Shown: positions 37,801 through 45,292 of the stretch, in pieces
Layout: the number at the start of each line of letters is the position of its first letter
Numbering within the stretch: the stretch's first letter is position 1
DNA from: GCA-2794515 sp034436155
GTDB lineage: Bacteria > Chloroflexota > Anaerolineae > Aggregatilineales > Phototrophicaceae
Length of the DNA stretch: 64,000 nucleotides
NCBI GenBank assembly: GCA_034436155.1
Contig: DAOTVP010000110.1
Span: 10,738-74,737 of the forward strand
Reading direction: 5' to 3'
Program-made: the position numbers and the translations under genes
Notes under the pieces: generated by a model
What the model was told of the DNA's origin: nothing
The model's input: only the letters and a program-made list of their open reading frames with translations
The model's database searches: none

Positions 37801-40800
37801 ACCTTCGCTTTGATAGGTATGGCAGACTTGCCCGTTATTGGTGACAGGTGCAGAGTTACCATCGCCGAATTGGAATTCAGAGACGACCACACCACTCGAA
37901 ACTTGTGGCAAGAAGCAATATTCCAGACCACCATTGGGGGTCACGTTGAAGGTGGCATTGGCATCAATCACCGCATACAGACGAACTTTGTTCGTAGATG
38001 TGGCGACCAATGTGCCATCGGTGACGCGCAGGCTGACGTTATATTCGCCCGGCTCGCTATAGGTAAAGCATGGTTCTTTTTCATTGCTAGTCGAACCATC
38101 GTGGAATGTCCACAACCATTCGGTGATGAGGCTTTCATCAATATCGGTGCTTGGCACGAAGCAGATTTCACGCGGTGCCAACGATTCCCACGGATTGGCG
38201 ATGAAGGTCACATTGATTTGGCTGTAATCCACCACGCGGATGTTGACGGATGCGCGTTGGGTACGAATGACACCGACACCCTCAACTTCAACCGTGAATT
38301 CACCGGTTTGCGTGAAGCGATATGAGAAGGTTGTGGTCTCAGTTGTCCCTACTTGCGAGCCATTCACGAACCATTTATAGGGTGGCGCGATGTCGGTTGT
38401 GGCGGTGAAATTGACCGTATCGCCTTGGAAGATGACATAACGATCGGCATCAACAGAAATGCTTTGTTGTGCGCGTGCCGTAAAGTCGAAGCTGACATCG
38501 CAGACTTCGCCCGCAGGTTGCCCGTTACGGGTAGGTGTGACCACCAAACGGACGGTTTGTGGGGTGGTTTGCGTGAACGTGTAATCGAAACGATTATCCG
38601 AATCGACCAACGAGCCGTTCAGATACCATTCATAAGCCATTGTACGACCATTGGCATCGCTCAGATTGACCGTGAAGCGTACCGCTTGGTCAACGAAAAT
38701 ATCGGTTGGCGCCACGATGCTACAATCGAAGCCGTCTGCATCCACGCTAATCGTCTTTGTCTTTTCACACATCAAGTTGCCATTCAAGAAGACTTGCGCT
38801 TTGAGGGTGAAAGAACCCGATTCTTGGAAGAAATAGCTAAAGCTACTGCCAGAACCAGATTGTTCGACATCGTTAATGAACCACTTGTAGCTGACATTCG
38901 CCAAGCCAGAGGGTTCTATCGAGATGCTGTATGTCTTGACATCGAATTGTTCAATCGAGCTACTACCAGAAATGCTGAAGCATTCCAAAGCCGATTCTGC
39001 AACGGTGACGGTCTTGATAATCACACAGGCATCGCCAGCATTCGGGGTTGCCACAACGCGCAATTCGTATGAACCTGCGGCTGCCCATGTAGTGGTAAAG
39101 CCGAATAATTCGCCCTCTTGCACGCTTGCGCCATTGACGAACCATTCAATACCCGTAACAGTACGGTTGCCGAGTTTAGAGCTATCAATGCTCAGGTTAT
39201 ACGCAATGGTTTCGCCCAAATACACACTAAAATCGCCACTTAACGAGCAGAAATTGGTACTAGCCGCGCCGACACCAACACTTTGGCTAATATCACAGAT
39301 GACATTGCCATTTAGCGAGACAACCACACGCACATCTTTCTGACCCGATTCGGAGAAAGCGTAATTCAATGTGCGGTTATTATTGTTCACCTCGACACCA
39401 CCCATGAACCATTGATAGGTGAAGGTCTTGCCAGAAGTATTCCCGCTAATCGCAACACGATATTGGTTGCTGATAAAGGCAGTAGCACTGCTTGGGAAGC
39501 GGTCGAAACGACAGGTAAATTCTTCTTGGGATACAGTCACTGTCCGTGTTTGGATACAAGTCGTCCCATCGCTGAGAGTCGCTGTAATCGTGACAGTATA
39601 TGTACCACTCACAGTAAAGGTATGATTTTGATTATTGGTGGAAGTGGTTGTATAGGTGACTGTCGTGCTGTTATCACCTGCTGGTCCCACGATTGACCAC
39701 GAATAACCCGTCACAGTACGCCCATTCAGATTGGTAAAGTTATCGAGTTTATAATTGATAGTTTGGTTCAGTAATGGGGTCGTACTACCATTGAAGCGAC
39801 AGGTGACACTATTCAATGTTAAGGTGACAGTGGTGGTCGCAGTACAGACCACAGACCCATCAATCAACACCTCAACGGTGATTTGTGTCTGACCGGCTGT
39901 CGTGATGCTACGGGTGTAGCTCGTCCCTGTATGAACAACTTCGCCACCCACCAACCATTGAACTGTCGCAGTACGACCAGCCAATTGACTGCTATTCAGG
40001 TTAACGGTGAAGGTATTATTGCCATAGGTAGCGGTTGTGTTACCACTGATCGGGCATGTCACGGCGGCATAGCGCACTTCAATCGTCACGGCGGCGGCTT
40101 CGGATGACCCACCCGGACCCGTCACTCGCAGATTGATGACATACGTGCCTTCTGCGGTATAGGTTTTGCTTGGGTTGCGCGTATCGCTCGATGTACCATC
40201 GCCCCACGTCCATTCATAGGTGTCAATTTCGCCCGTGCTGGTGTTATTGGGGGTGATAGTCTCGCCCACATTGACGGTTGTCTTTGACACAGTGAACGAT
40301 GCGACAGGCGGTTGTGACCCTTCGGCAACGAAAATACGTTGTTGCGAGGTCGAGGTTTCGCCACCCGGACCCGTCACTTTGAGGGTGATAATATGCGAAC
40401 CGGGTGCTAATTCTGCACACGGATTGGCTTCGGTGCTATCGAATGTGCCATCGTTATTGAAATCCCATTCGGTGCTTTGGACGTTACCCGTACTGGTGCT
40501 GGTGAAGCACAGTTGGAAGTTACTGCCCACTTGACCGTTGTTGACATAGGTAAAGCTGGCTTTCACCGCTTCGCCTTGCCCTGTGATGACGATTTGGCGC
40601 AACGCATTCGCACCATCACCATCTGGACCCAACACATCCAACGTCACATTGAAGGTTTGACCTTGTGTCCCCGTGAAGCTGACTTCGATCGGACCCGCAC
40701 CATTCACATCACCACTGACGACCATACCACCAGCAAAATTCCAGCTATAGGTGCTGATTGGACCGCCTGTATTGACCGCATTGAAAATCACAGTCCCGCC

Positions 40801-42189
40801 AGAGGTCACAGCGAGCGTGCTGGCTTCGATGGTCACAATCGGCGCAGGTTGGTCTAACACGGCAGTGATGCTACCACGCGCCACCACCACATTCGCGGTT
40901 GGTGTCGCAGAATCGGTAACAGTCAACGTGATATTATACGTGCCTGCTTCGGGCAATTGGAACGATGGGTTGGCATCGCTACTGGTTTGGCTATAACCAT
41001 TCGGTCCCGTAATCAACCACGCATACGTAAAGGTTGGATGTGTACCCGTCACATTGCTGGTCAGATTGAGGGTTTGTGGGAACGCGCCACTGGGCAGGTT
41101 GCTGGTGAAGGTCGCCGCCAATGAGCTAGAAGACGCGGTTGCACTGCTGATGTCGACTGTACCCGTCAACGGACCGACAGAACCACCCGCACCAGAACAC
41201 GTCAATTGAACGCTATAAACACCAGCCGTATTGTAAACGGTGGTAATCGTTTGACCAGTTTGCGTCGCGCCATCGACATTCCATGTGAACGTGTCGAGGT
41301 CGCCAACCACATTTACCGCCGACCACGTAACCGTGACAGGCAACGTATTGCCGTTGGGTGTGCCTGTGATCTCGCAAGCGAGTTCATTCACAACCGGTTG
41401 TTCAATAATCACTTGAGCAGTAACAGGGTCAAGTTGATTGCCTTGATCATCGGCACAGATCAACGTGATAGTGTATGTACCGGGATCGACAAAATCACGG
41501 CTGACAGTTTCACCGCTTGCGGCGATGCCTGCCAAGTCCCATGTAAACACGCTCACATTTTGAACGTTATTCACACTAAAAGTATACGTATTGCCATTGA
41601 TAACTGGATCGGCAATGCCGCACGACAGCGTGACTTGATTTTGTGGTTGTTGTGGTGGTGGATTCGGACAGCCAGAGCCATCGACACCAAAACCCGCATC
41701 ACCCTGATTCGGACACGCATCGTTGGCGTTCACCAAACCATCGCCGTCATCATCATTCACGGTGTTCGGGTCTGGATTCGGACAGCCAGTTGCGCCATCA
41801 ATACCAAAACCCATATCAGGTGCATTGATACACTCGGCGGGTTCTTTGCTATCATCTACGCCGTCCCCATCGGTATCGGGGTTCGGACAACCATTAAAAG
41901 CGGCTTCGCCAAAGACATCAGGACATTGGTCTGTCCCATCGTTGGGTACGCCATCACCATCTGTGTCATCAGAGCGCGTTTCGCGGACTGGTGTCGGCGC
42001 AGGGGTACTTTCTGGTTCTTCTGTGGGAACAGTTTGTGCAACGGCGGTTGCATCTACGGTTTCGGTCACAGTTGTCGCTACATCGTCATCAGTTGTGGGA
42101 CGGTTCGACAAAATCACCAGAGCGCCACCCAACAAGACAACACCAAAAACCAAAATCGCTATGATTTGATTTCTTGTGAGTTTACTCAT
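31843..42189 (-). CDS. Giant envelope-anchored protein: TSP3, PKD array, Cys-pair modules, TolB-like propeller
   Basis: 3,448 residues. A signal-anchor (residues 9-28) and a Thr/Pro/Glu linker lead to calcium-binding thrombospondin type 3-like repeats (about 75-175, DTDGDGVPND, DTDGDGVDD, DDDGDGLVN). From about 190 to 1,450 runs an array of PKD/Ig-like domains (WDFNNDGTFDS, WTWGDGTSSDTRNPSKTY). About 1,600-3,020 holds tandem ~90-residue modules, each opening with CYxPPxYxPxxxC and NGxFxFxIxNxGG; twelve are clear from 1,938 on. After a TPTPETPETP linker, 3,080-3,430 is a TolB/PD40 propeller (PSRSPDGMWIAFAST, PVWAPNGLKLAYET, PFWSPDGSKLLIQSD). It is presumably extracellular and adhesive or scaffolding. 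Its GGAG ribosome site lies inside the upstream small ORF. Confidence 0.92.
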   Translation of the reverse strand: MSKLTRNQIIAILVFGVVLLGGALVILSNRPTTDDDVATTVTETVDATAVAQTVPTEEPESTPAPTPVRETRSDDTDGDGVPNDGTDQCPDVFGEAAFNGCPNPDTDGDGVDDSKEPAECINAPDMGFGIDGATGCPNPDPNTVNDDDGDGLVNANDACPNQGDAGFGVDGSGCPNPPPQQPQNQVTLSCGIADPVINGNTYTFSVNNVQNVSVFTWDLAGIAASGETVSRDFVDPGTYTITLICADDQGNQLDPVTAQVIIEQPVVNELACEITGTPNGNTLPVTVTWSAVNVVGDLDTFTWNVDGATQTGQTITTVYNTAGVYSVQLTCSGAGGSVGPLTGTVDISSATASSSSLAATFTSNLPSGAFPQTLNLTSNVTGTHPTFTYAWLITGPNGYSQTSSDANPSFQLPEAGTYNITLTVTDSATPTANVVVARGSITAVLDQPAPIVTIEASTLAVTSGGTVIFNAVNTGGPISTYSWNFAGGMVVSGDVNGAGPIEVSFTGTQGQTFNVTLDVLGPDGDGANALRQIVITGQGEAVKASFTYVNNGQVGSNFQLCFTSTSTGNVQSTEWDFNNDGTFDSTEANPCAELAPGSHIITLKVTGPGGETSTSQQRIFVAEGSQPPVASFTVSKTTVNVGETITPNNTSTGEIDTYEWTWGDGTSSDTRNPSKTYTAEGTYVINLRVTGPGGSSEAAAVTIEVRYAAVTCPISGNTTATYGNNTFTVNLNSSQLAGRTATVQWLVGGEVVHTGTSYTRSITTAGQTQITVEVLIDGSVVCTATTTVTLTLNSVTCRFNGSTTPLLNQTINYKLDNFTNLNGRTVTGYSWSIVGPAGDNSTTVTYTTTSTNNQNHTFTVSGTYTVTITATLSDGTTCIQTRTVTVSQEEFTCRFDRFPSSATAFISNQYRVAISGNTSGKTFTYQWFMGGVEVNNNNRTLNYAFSESGQKDVRVVVSLNGNVICDISQSVGVGAASTNFCSLSGDFSVYLGETIAYNLSIDSSKLGNRTVTGIEWFVNGASVQEGELFGFTTTWAAAGSYELRVVATPNAGDACVIIKTVTVAESALECFSISGSSSIEQFDVKTYSISIEPSGLANVSYKWFINDVEQSGSGSSFSYFFQESGSFTLKAQVFLNGNLMCEKTKTISVDADGFDCSIVAPTDIFVDQAVRFTVNLSDANGRTMAYEWYLNGSLVDSDNRFDYTFTQTTPQTVRLVVTPTRNGQPAGEVCDVSFDFTARAQQSISVDADRYVIFQGDTVNFTATTDIAPPYKWFVNGSQVGTTETTTFSYRFTQTGEFTVEVEGVGVIRTQRASVNIRVVDYSQINVTFIANPWESLAPREICFVPSTDIDESLITEWLWTFHDGSTSNEKEPCFTYSEPGEYNVSLRVTDGTLVATSTNKVRLYAVIDANATFNVTPNGGLEYCFLPQVSSGVVVSEFQFGDGNSAPVTNNGQVCHTYQSEGSYTVRMLFSKDGQQGTVPRVVFITSGGSESYGAVATCDAQGVATYTVTYFGLAMSETTSYEVTGTVDGVPTVLGTVAGLTSENPSVSFTVTGLGGKSISFSVAGLSELARTVDCQEEWDRSSVSVTGECKAGVITFYVSNTGSPGEGDMDAPTTWRLVEMGPRNTELGVLATGEIQLLGGETKSLTFPEFAGINVRLYVDQRPGHPGFSQPRADVEGCLGKPELTVSGVCEYGTGRALFIINVPADGANLTEAVTWNATGATSTSGSFGPANAGTSSNPFAVLTNAQGSATFSVAGYDNATATVEGCYKLTLDSVCWENTTTHTMRVNNANSVSVDYTWSVASLSGNGTATSGQSTFAISGLTYGEYPTVSLFVNGQLVDAEQISDELCTPPGADLAYECVSNGVYRFTADGVIFGTATYYIVDVSNGGWNVLQQGNITQADMPLDIVFNSTSNSLAFDIDSPGHFKVFLEATPGCYTAPVYTPAGYCDANNGVFGFTITHSGGMPTGTAGVSFEVLDGNTVIDSGNLTHEEASSFNRTYNSTSGSLLFRVVNNETQQVKTHLQENCYRAPTVELDGYCEETNGNTFFSVSLSGNPVGTFTYTIVDQDGNTVETGDLSDLFNGKTYTGDYRSLTLSVSSSADPVTVTPKTVSGCYTAPEYYVGVYCDESETNGVFTVEISDDGYAPLPNTTVQYEVIGSTGTLVALTDYTGPYFEEFSGQTFVTVNLYVNGQLSKTATREDCYTAPKYIGIAYCAYEAGNGAYYFGASNIGGTPITTPATFVIVDENGDEVLSGDVTQLPVTITGPYGSLTMTLSTTEGTIQEQADGQECYQAPELVPSGECTEGNGVYVFNILNVGGTVIDGVTLPDYSITDANNIELAFGTVTLPFISVVVTSENGPLTMSFSGGDIEVAPLTTVEDCFVPPVFEPNVYCGDENGVFVITIVNTGGAIVDTVPRYEIFIDGESQGVVGFGNSDLPVVLTLPAGRYGNVGVDVSYGGEIVSADNSTCYRQPEYTPTGYCGENGNFYFTLTQTGGGAPVDGGEPTFEITGDGFTTISGNMSELAGNMPIFGTYENGLTMTVTTDEGIITVEAPITIDCYEPPVWTPTAVCGDANGVFLLSVELVSGSPILGAEPTFKLDVVGNPAPSITSGNISQLPASITGRYSSVILTLDTTEGYISAQAEPLTTCYNPPVYVPTVECTDNNGEFTVNVVNIGGEPVLSGVNILVDFAYINGGGTGAELIENAQLPFTKSYLGEFQYVQVSVNSEDVEPVSAINETCFEPPVYVPEIVCSESNGTFNFGYTNIGGEPIPGISYTPYYRVFDQDGNTLDEGSSPAPLSGSVTGPYSAVTLTLYTNIEGMEVATTTNENCYVPPVYEPLGYCDEVENGTFFFEIVNTGGTPLQSLPTYTVEDENGNLVGAGRVTGLPFNIGPFVGEYSQLTLVVSLGAEGEGSVTAERTNLSCYEPPIYVPELTCLGTNGVFAGQILNAGGQPLFTVATYQIVDNEGNLLADGIVGDMPFAVTSVQSISRVVTLKVFINGDTLVAFDDNAGCYIPEDETPTPTPETPETPDEPVCGDTIETPDGRVIIDLAMCNPDRELGVPEWSPIEIGGAICPDWLVYHTDQTGDWELFRLGELPNGLTGPENLSRGVGEDVYDMFPSRSPDGMWIAFASTRDTEEGSRARNWEIYVAKVTGDDTRRITYNEFAMDLDPVWAPNGLKLAYETTTDNGDWEIRVFDLLTGENVNVTMSPSNDINPFWSPDGSKLLIQSDREDGLWQIYEIDLANGNAVTKLSDGTGDDHDPMYSNDGSKIVFRSYRDDPRPENDRSRQSAIYYMNADGTGVTRVSEIGGNATNAVFSPDDKLIAYQSNIVNGINDIYVYEIETGETRLLTNNTGDYQNVQDTSPTWYCESTTLVFTSSVDATDDTPNNLNVFSVDALPITAPPINPDEDANRLTDDEENDRDAQNSPSEENASRHGQVPPKWRP

Positions 42190-42192
42190 TGA

Positions 42193-42354
42193 TTAGCTCC
42201 ATAGAAATTCTGAAGGATGAATTGAGACAAAATTTTCTTCTGTCGGGCGGAATCGATAAGGGTGTGCATCATCAAAGAGATAGTTTAATCTATCTATAAT
42301 CCCGATTTTTATGCCACAGATTAACTTTTTTGTGGATAGTATCGGGTTCTGCAT
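42193..42354 (-). CDS. 53-codon ORF translationally coupled to the giant gene
   Basis: The ATG at 42354 has an excellent ribosome site (GGAAAGGAGG, 5 nt away). The TAA ends 3 nt before the ATG of the giant gene, and the GGAG serving that gene lies in the last codons of this ORF. The product (start MQNPILSTKKLICGIKIGII, a middle DDAHPYRFRPTEENF) is soluble and not signal-peptide-like. The KKLICGIKIGIIDRLNYLFDD part vaguely resembles a PRC-barrel strand pattern, but I do not assign it. It may be a regulatory leader peptide or a small protein in its own right. Confidence 0.6.
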   Translation of the reverse strand: MQNPILSTKKLICGIKIGIIDRLNYLFDDAHPYRFRPTEENFVSIHPSEFLWS

Positions 42355-42534
42355 GTCAGCCTCCTTTCCAAAAACTATAAAAGCGATGAAGTGGTGGTTT
42401 ATCCACATATTCAGTGTAACGCAATACAAGACGTATCGTGAGGCTTTATAAAAGATTTTTTATGAAATAAATCCCGCCCTTGAGTGCGTACATGCCCATT
42501 GTAACAACGAAATGTCCATGACACAAATAAATGT

Positions 42535-43359
42535 CTAATCTTCTGCCACGCATGGGTTTTCGAGCGTGCCAATTTCGGGGATGCTCACGCGCACGACATC
42601 ACCCGTTTTGAGGAAGCGTGGCGGTTTCATGCCCTTACCGACCCCCGCGGGCGTGCCTGTGAGGATGAGATCGCCGACTTCGAGCGCGAAGGCTTGCGAA
42701 ATATAAGCGATTAAATCGGGGATTTTGTGAATCATCAATTCGGTGCTGGCATGTTGCACGCGGTCATCGTTGACGTATGTCGAGATGGTCAGGTTATGCG
42801 GGTCTGGAATTTCATCACGAGTCACGATCACGGGACCGAAGGGGCAAAAGGTATCCATGCCCTTAGCACGCGCCCATTGACCATCACTTTCTTGTAAATC
42901 GCGGGCAGAGACATCATTAGCGAGGCTATAGCCAAAAATATGCTCATACGCACTTTCGGCAGATACATTACGCCCCGCCTTGCCGATAATCACCGCCAAT
43001 TCGCCTTCCCAATCCACTTGTGTGGTGAGCGATTGCGACCAGCGAATCGCCTCTTTGGTGGCGATGACGCTACTGCTAAATTTGCCGAATAAAAATGGCT
43101 TCTCTGGGGCGGTATTGCCCAATTCCTTAGCATGATCGGCATAATTCCGCCCAATACACACAATTTTCGGCGGGATATACGGCGCTTGGAGTGTGACTTT
43201 CTCCAACGGATAGCGATAGGTATAGCTCACCACAGGCTTGATGCCACTCCGCAACAAACCGAGCATATCGCCTGTCCATGTGGTGGCATACACCGTATCC
43301 CCTTCTAATATCCCAACCAGATTTTTGCGATATTCATCAGAAAAACGGACTAATTTCAT
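42535..43359 (-). CDS. Fumarylacetoacetate hydrolase-family protein
   Basis: 274 residues from the ATG at 43359 with AAGGAG 6-7 nt upstream. IVCIGRNYADHAKELG, the metal ligands in VDWEGELAVIIGK (E-x-E type) and DVSARDLQ, and ILTGTPAGVG near the end are diagnostic of the FAH superfamily. Members hydrolyse or decarboxylate C-C bonds in acylpyruvates, oxaloacetate or hydroxyheptadienedioates; the short two-domain form here fits acylpyruvase or oxaloacetate decarboxylase-type enzymes. It stands alone, separated from the upstream gene by a terminator. Confidence 0.93.
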   Translation of the reverse strand: MKLVRFSDEYRKNLVGILEGDTVYATTWTGDMLGLLRSGIKPVVSYTYRYPLEKVTLQAPYIPPKIVCIGRNYADHAKELGNTAPEKPFLFGKFSSSVIATKEAIRWSQSLTTQVDWEGELAVIIGKAGRNVSAESAYEHIFGYSLANDVSARDLQESDGQWARAKGMDTFCPFGPVIVTRDEIPDPHNLTISTYVNDDRVQHASTELMIHKIPDLIAYISQAFALEVGDLILTGTPAGVGKGMKPPRFLKTGDVVRVSIPEIGTLENPCVAED

Positions 43360-43443
43360 CAAATTCTCCTTTTAATAACAGGCGCAATAACCCTTATAAC
43401 TATAACGTTTTTTGGGGATAAGTTCAAAGTGGATATAAATAAA

Positions 43444-43474
43444 ACAGCCCGATACAACGGGTGCATCGGGCTGT
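43444..43474 (-). terminator. Intrinsic terminator
   Basis: ACAGCCCGAT pairs with ATCGGGCTGT around an 11-nt loop; read on the minus strand it ends in TTTTATTTAT. It lies 8 nt after the stop of the secreted FG-GAP-like gene. Confidence 0.85.
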
Positions 43475-43481
43475 TGTTTGT

Positions 43482-45275
43482 TTATCGGCTTTCGAGGTGT
43501 GCGCCCGCTAAACGCCCCCACAGATTATCGGGTGCATCACGCCACAATTGATAATACCCTGCCACGGCATTCGGGCGATTTCCGATGATATCCAAGCATA
43601 AAGCGCGGAAAAATCGGATTTCGAGCCGATTAGCTAAGGCAGAATTTTGGCGAATGGCATTGTCGAGGATATTCAACGCCGATACACCATCGTTCTTCAC
43701 AATCAACGCCGTCAATGCCGATGCGGGAATAGCGATAGATTGTGGATTTTCATTATCACGAGTAATAATTGGACTCAGTTTTTCTGCGACAAACGTCTCG
43801 GTGTTCAACGGCGCGAATGCCCACTGGCTACTATTCGGAAGCGCAAATGTGGCGACAAAGCGGTCTGCCCGTCCGACTTGCGTCACTGTGACGATAGATT
43901 GTACGGGCAATCCGAGCGCCTCTAGCTGACTTTGCAGATTGCCTGTGCGCGAAATCGGATTTTCGGTCAAGATGCGCCCGATGAGTTGATCTATCTCGCA
44001 CGCGCCATTATCCCCTGTCAATTCGGCACAGGCTCGTATCGGCGAGGCATTTTGGGCGATAAGCGCCTGTAGTGTGTTGATTTGCCGTTGGATATTCACA
44101 GGCACATTGGCTTGATTATCTAAGCCGATAATTCGCAACGATGCGCCCGCACGGTTGCCATTCAGCCATTCGAGCAATGCCAACGCGATAACGGCTTGTT
44201 GATACCCCGCTTCATCTGAGGCGTGATTATTGAGGATGTTCTGGAGCGATTGCACGGCGTTGGCGGGCGATTGCCCGTAGAGGGGTTGAATTGCCACCAT
44301 CTGGCAACCGAGCGTATCGACCAGAAGTGTGGTGCTACTATCTTCAATGGGTCGGAAAAAATTCGATGACCACACCCAATTCACCCGTCTGGCGCGGTAA
44401 CATCCCCACCGTTCCGATTCAATTTCGTAACGGCGTACTTGGATATTGCCACTGGCGAGGGCTGTTATATCGCCAAATTCGAGGGTTGTGTTGGTGGTGG
44501 CGAGGTCTACGAGGGCATTATTGCGCCATCCATACACCACCATGCGGTCATTTGCACCGCTACGATCGAGGCGGATAATCATCTCATCCAGACCATCGCC
44601 TGTGTAATCGCCTGTCGCCAACAAATCTACGCCGACCACATCCAAATAGGGTGCGGCAAAAATATCATCGGGCATATCGGGCAGGCTAAAGCGTCCGTTG
44701 GCATCTTGTCGCATGACAACATAATCCAAATACAGATACGGTTGGGCTTCATCGGCGGGATAGCGCAATTGATACACCACATCGGCGAAGCCATCACCAT
44801 CCATATTCAGGCGGGCGATTTGTTTGATGCCCATCATATCGGTCTGACCAGTTTGCAGGCTGGCTAATGCCAATGGACGCGCCACAAAACGCATATCGGC
44901 GCTTCCGCGTGGGGCATTGAGCATGGCGTTATACAACCGTTGGCGCGTAGTGGCATCTTGCGGGGCATTGGGAAAGCGCAAATTGAGTTCATATTGCATC
45001 AAGCGCGTTGCCAGATAAAATTCGGCGCTGTCATTGCCCTTTCCCAACAAACTGATGAACACATCTATCATCTGTGATGCAGACCACAGGCGCAAGGCAT
45101 AACGGTCTTGGGGCAAGGTCGGGAAAATATCGAGCGGGTCGGGCGGGCGCGGGGTGTTGGTGGCGAATATCGGTTGTGCTGTGCTGATAGACGGCTTGGC
45201 GAACATCGCCACCATCAATAACAAACAACACCCAATTAACAGACCAATTGAGATATGTAGGCGGATTTTCATCAT
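43482..45275 (-). CDS. Secreted FG-GAP/VCBS-like protein
   Basis: 597 residues from the ATG at 45275 (ATG at 45272 equally possible; GAGG about 8-9 nt upstream). An N-terminal hydrophobic segment (ISIGLLIGCCLLLMVAMFA) followed by a Thr/Pro linker marks export. Two FG-GAP/VCBS-type calcium loops are visible (LNMDGDGFADVVYQLRY and LATGDYTGDGLDEMIIRLDRS) near residues 160-235. The C-terminal 250 residues are helical and TPR-like (VLDNAIRQNSALANRLEIRFFRALCLDIIGNRPNAVAGYYQLW). Function is unknown; an envelope binding protein is plausible. It follows the membrane gene at 45293 by 17 nt, so the two are co-transcribed. Confidence 0.75.
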   Translation of the reverse strand: MMKIRLHISIGLLIGCCLLLMVAMFAKPSISTAQPIFATNTPRPPDPLDIFPTLPQDRYALRLWSASQMIDVFISLLGKGNDSAEFYLATRLMQYELNLRFPNAPQDATTRQRLYNAMLNAPRGSADMRFVARPLALASLQTGQTDMMGIKQIARLNMDGDGFADVVYQLRYPADEAQPYLYLDYVVMRQDANGRFSLPDMPDDIFAAPYLDVVGVDLLATGDYTGDGLDEMIIRLDRSGANDRMVVYGWRNNALVDLATTNTTLEFGDITALASGNIQVRRYEIESERWGCYRARRVNWVWSSNFFRPIEDSSTTLLVDTLGCQMVAIQPLYGQSPANAVQSLQNILNNHASDEAGYQQAVIALALLEWLNGNRAGASLRIIGLDNQANVPVNIQRQINTLQALIAQNASPIRACAELTGDNGACEIDQLIGRILTENPISRTGNLQSQLEALGLPVQSIVTVTQVGRADRFVATFALPNSSQWAFAPLNTETFVAEKLSPIITRDNENPQSIAIPASALTALIVKNDGVSALNILDNAIRQNSALANRLEIRFFRALCLDIIGNRPNAVAGYYQLWRDAPDNLWGRLAGAHLESR

Positions 45276-45292
45276 CACAAATACCTCATCAT

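Noticed and set aside
31843..42189. Repeats of the giant gene considered as a CRISPR or tandem DNA repeat array
   Set aside because: The repetition is at the protein level (~270-bp diverged modules), with no short identical repeats or spacers.
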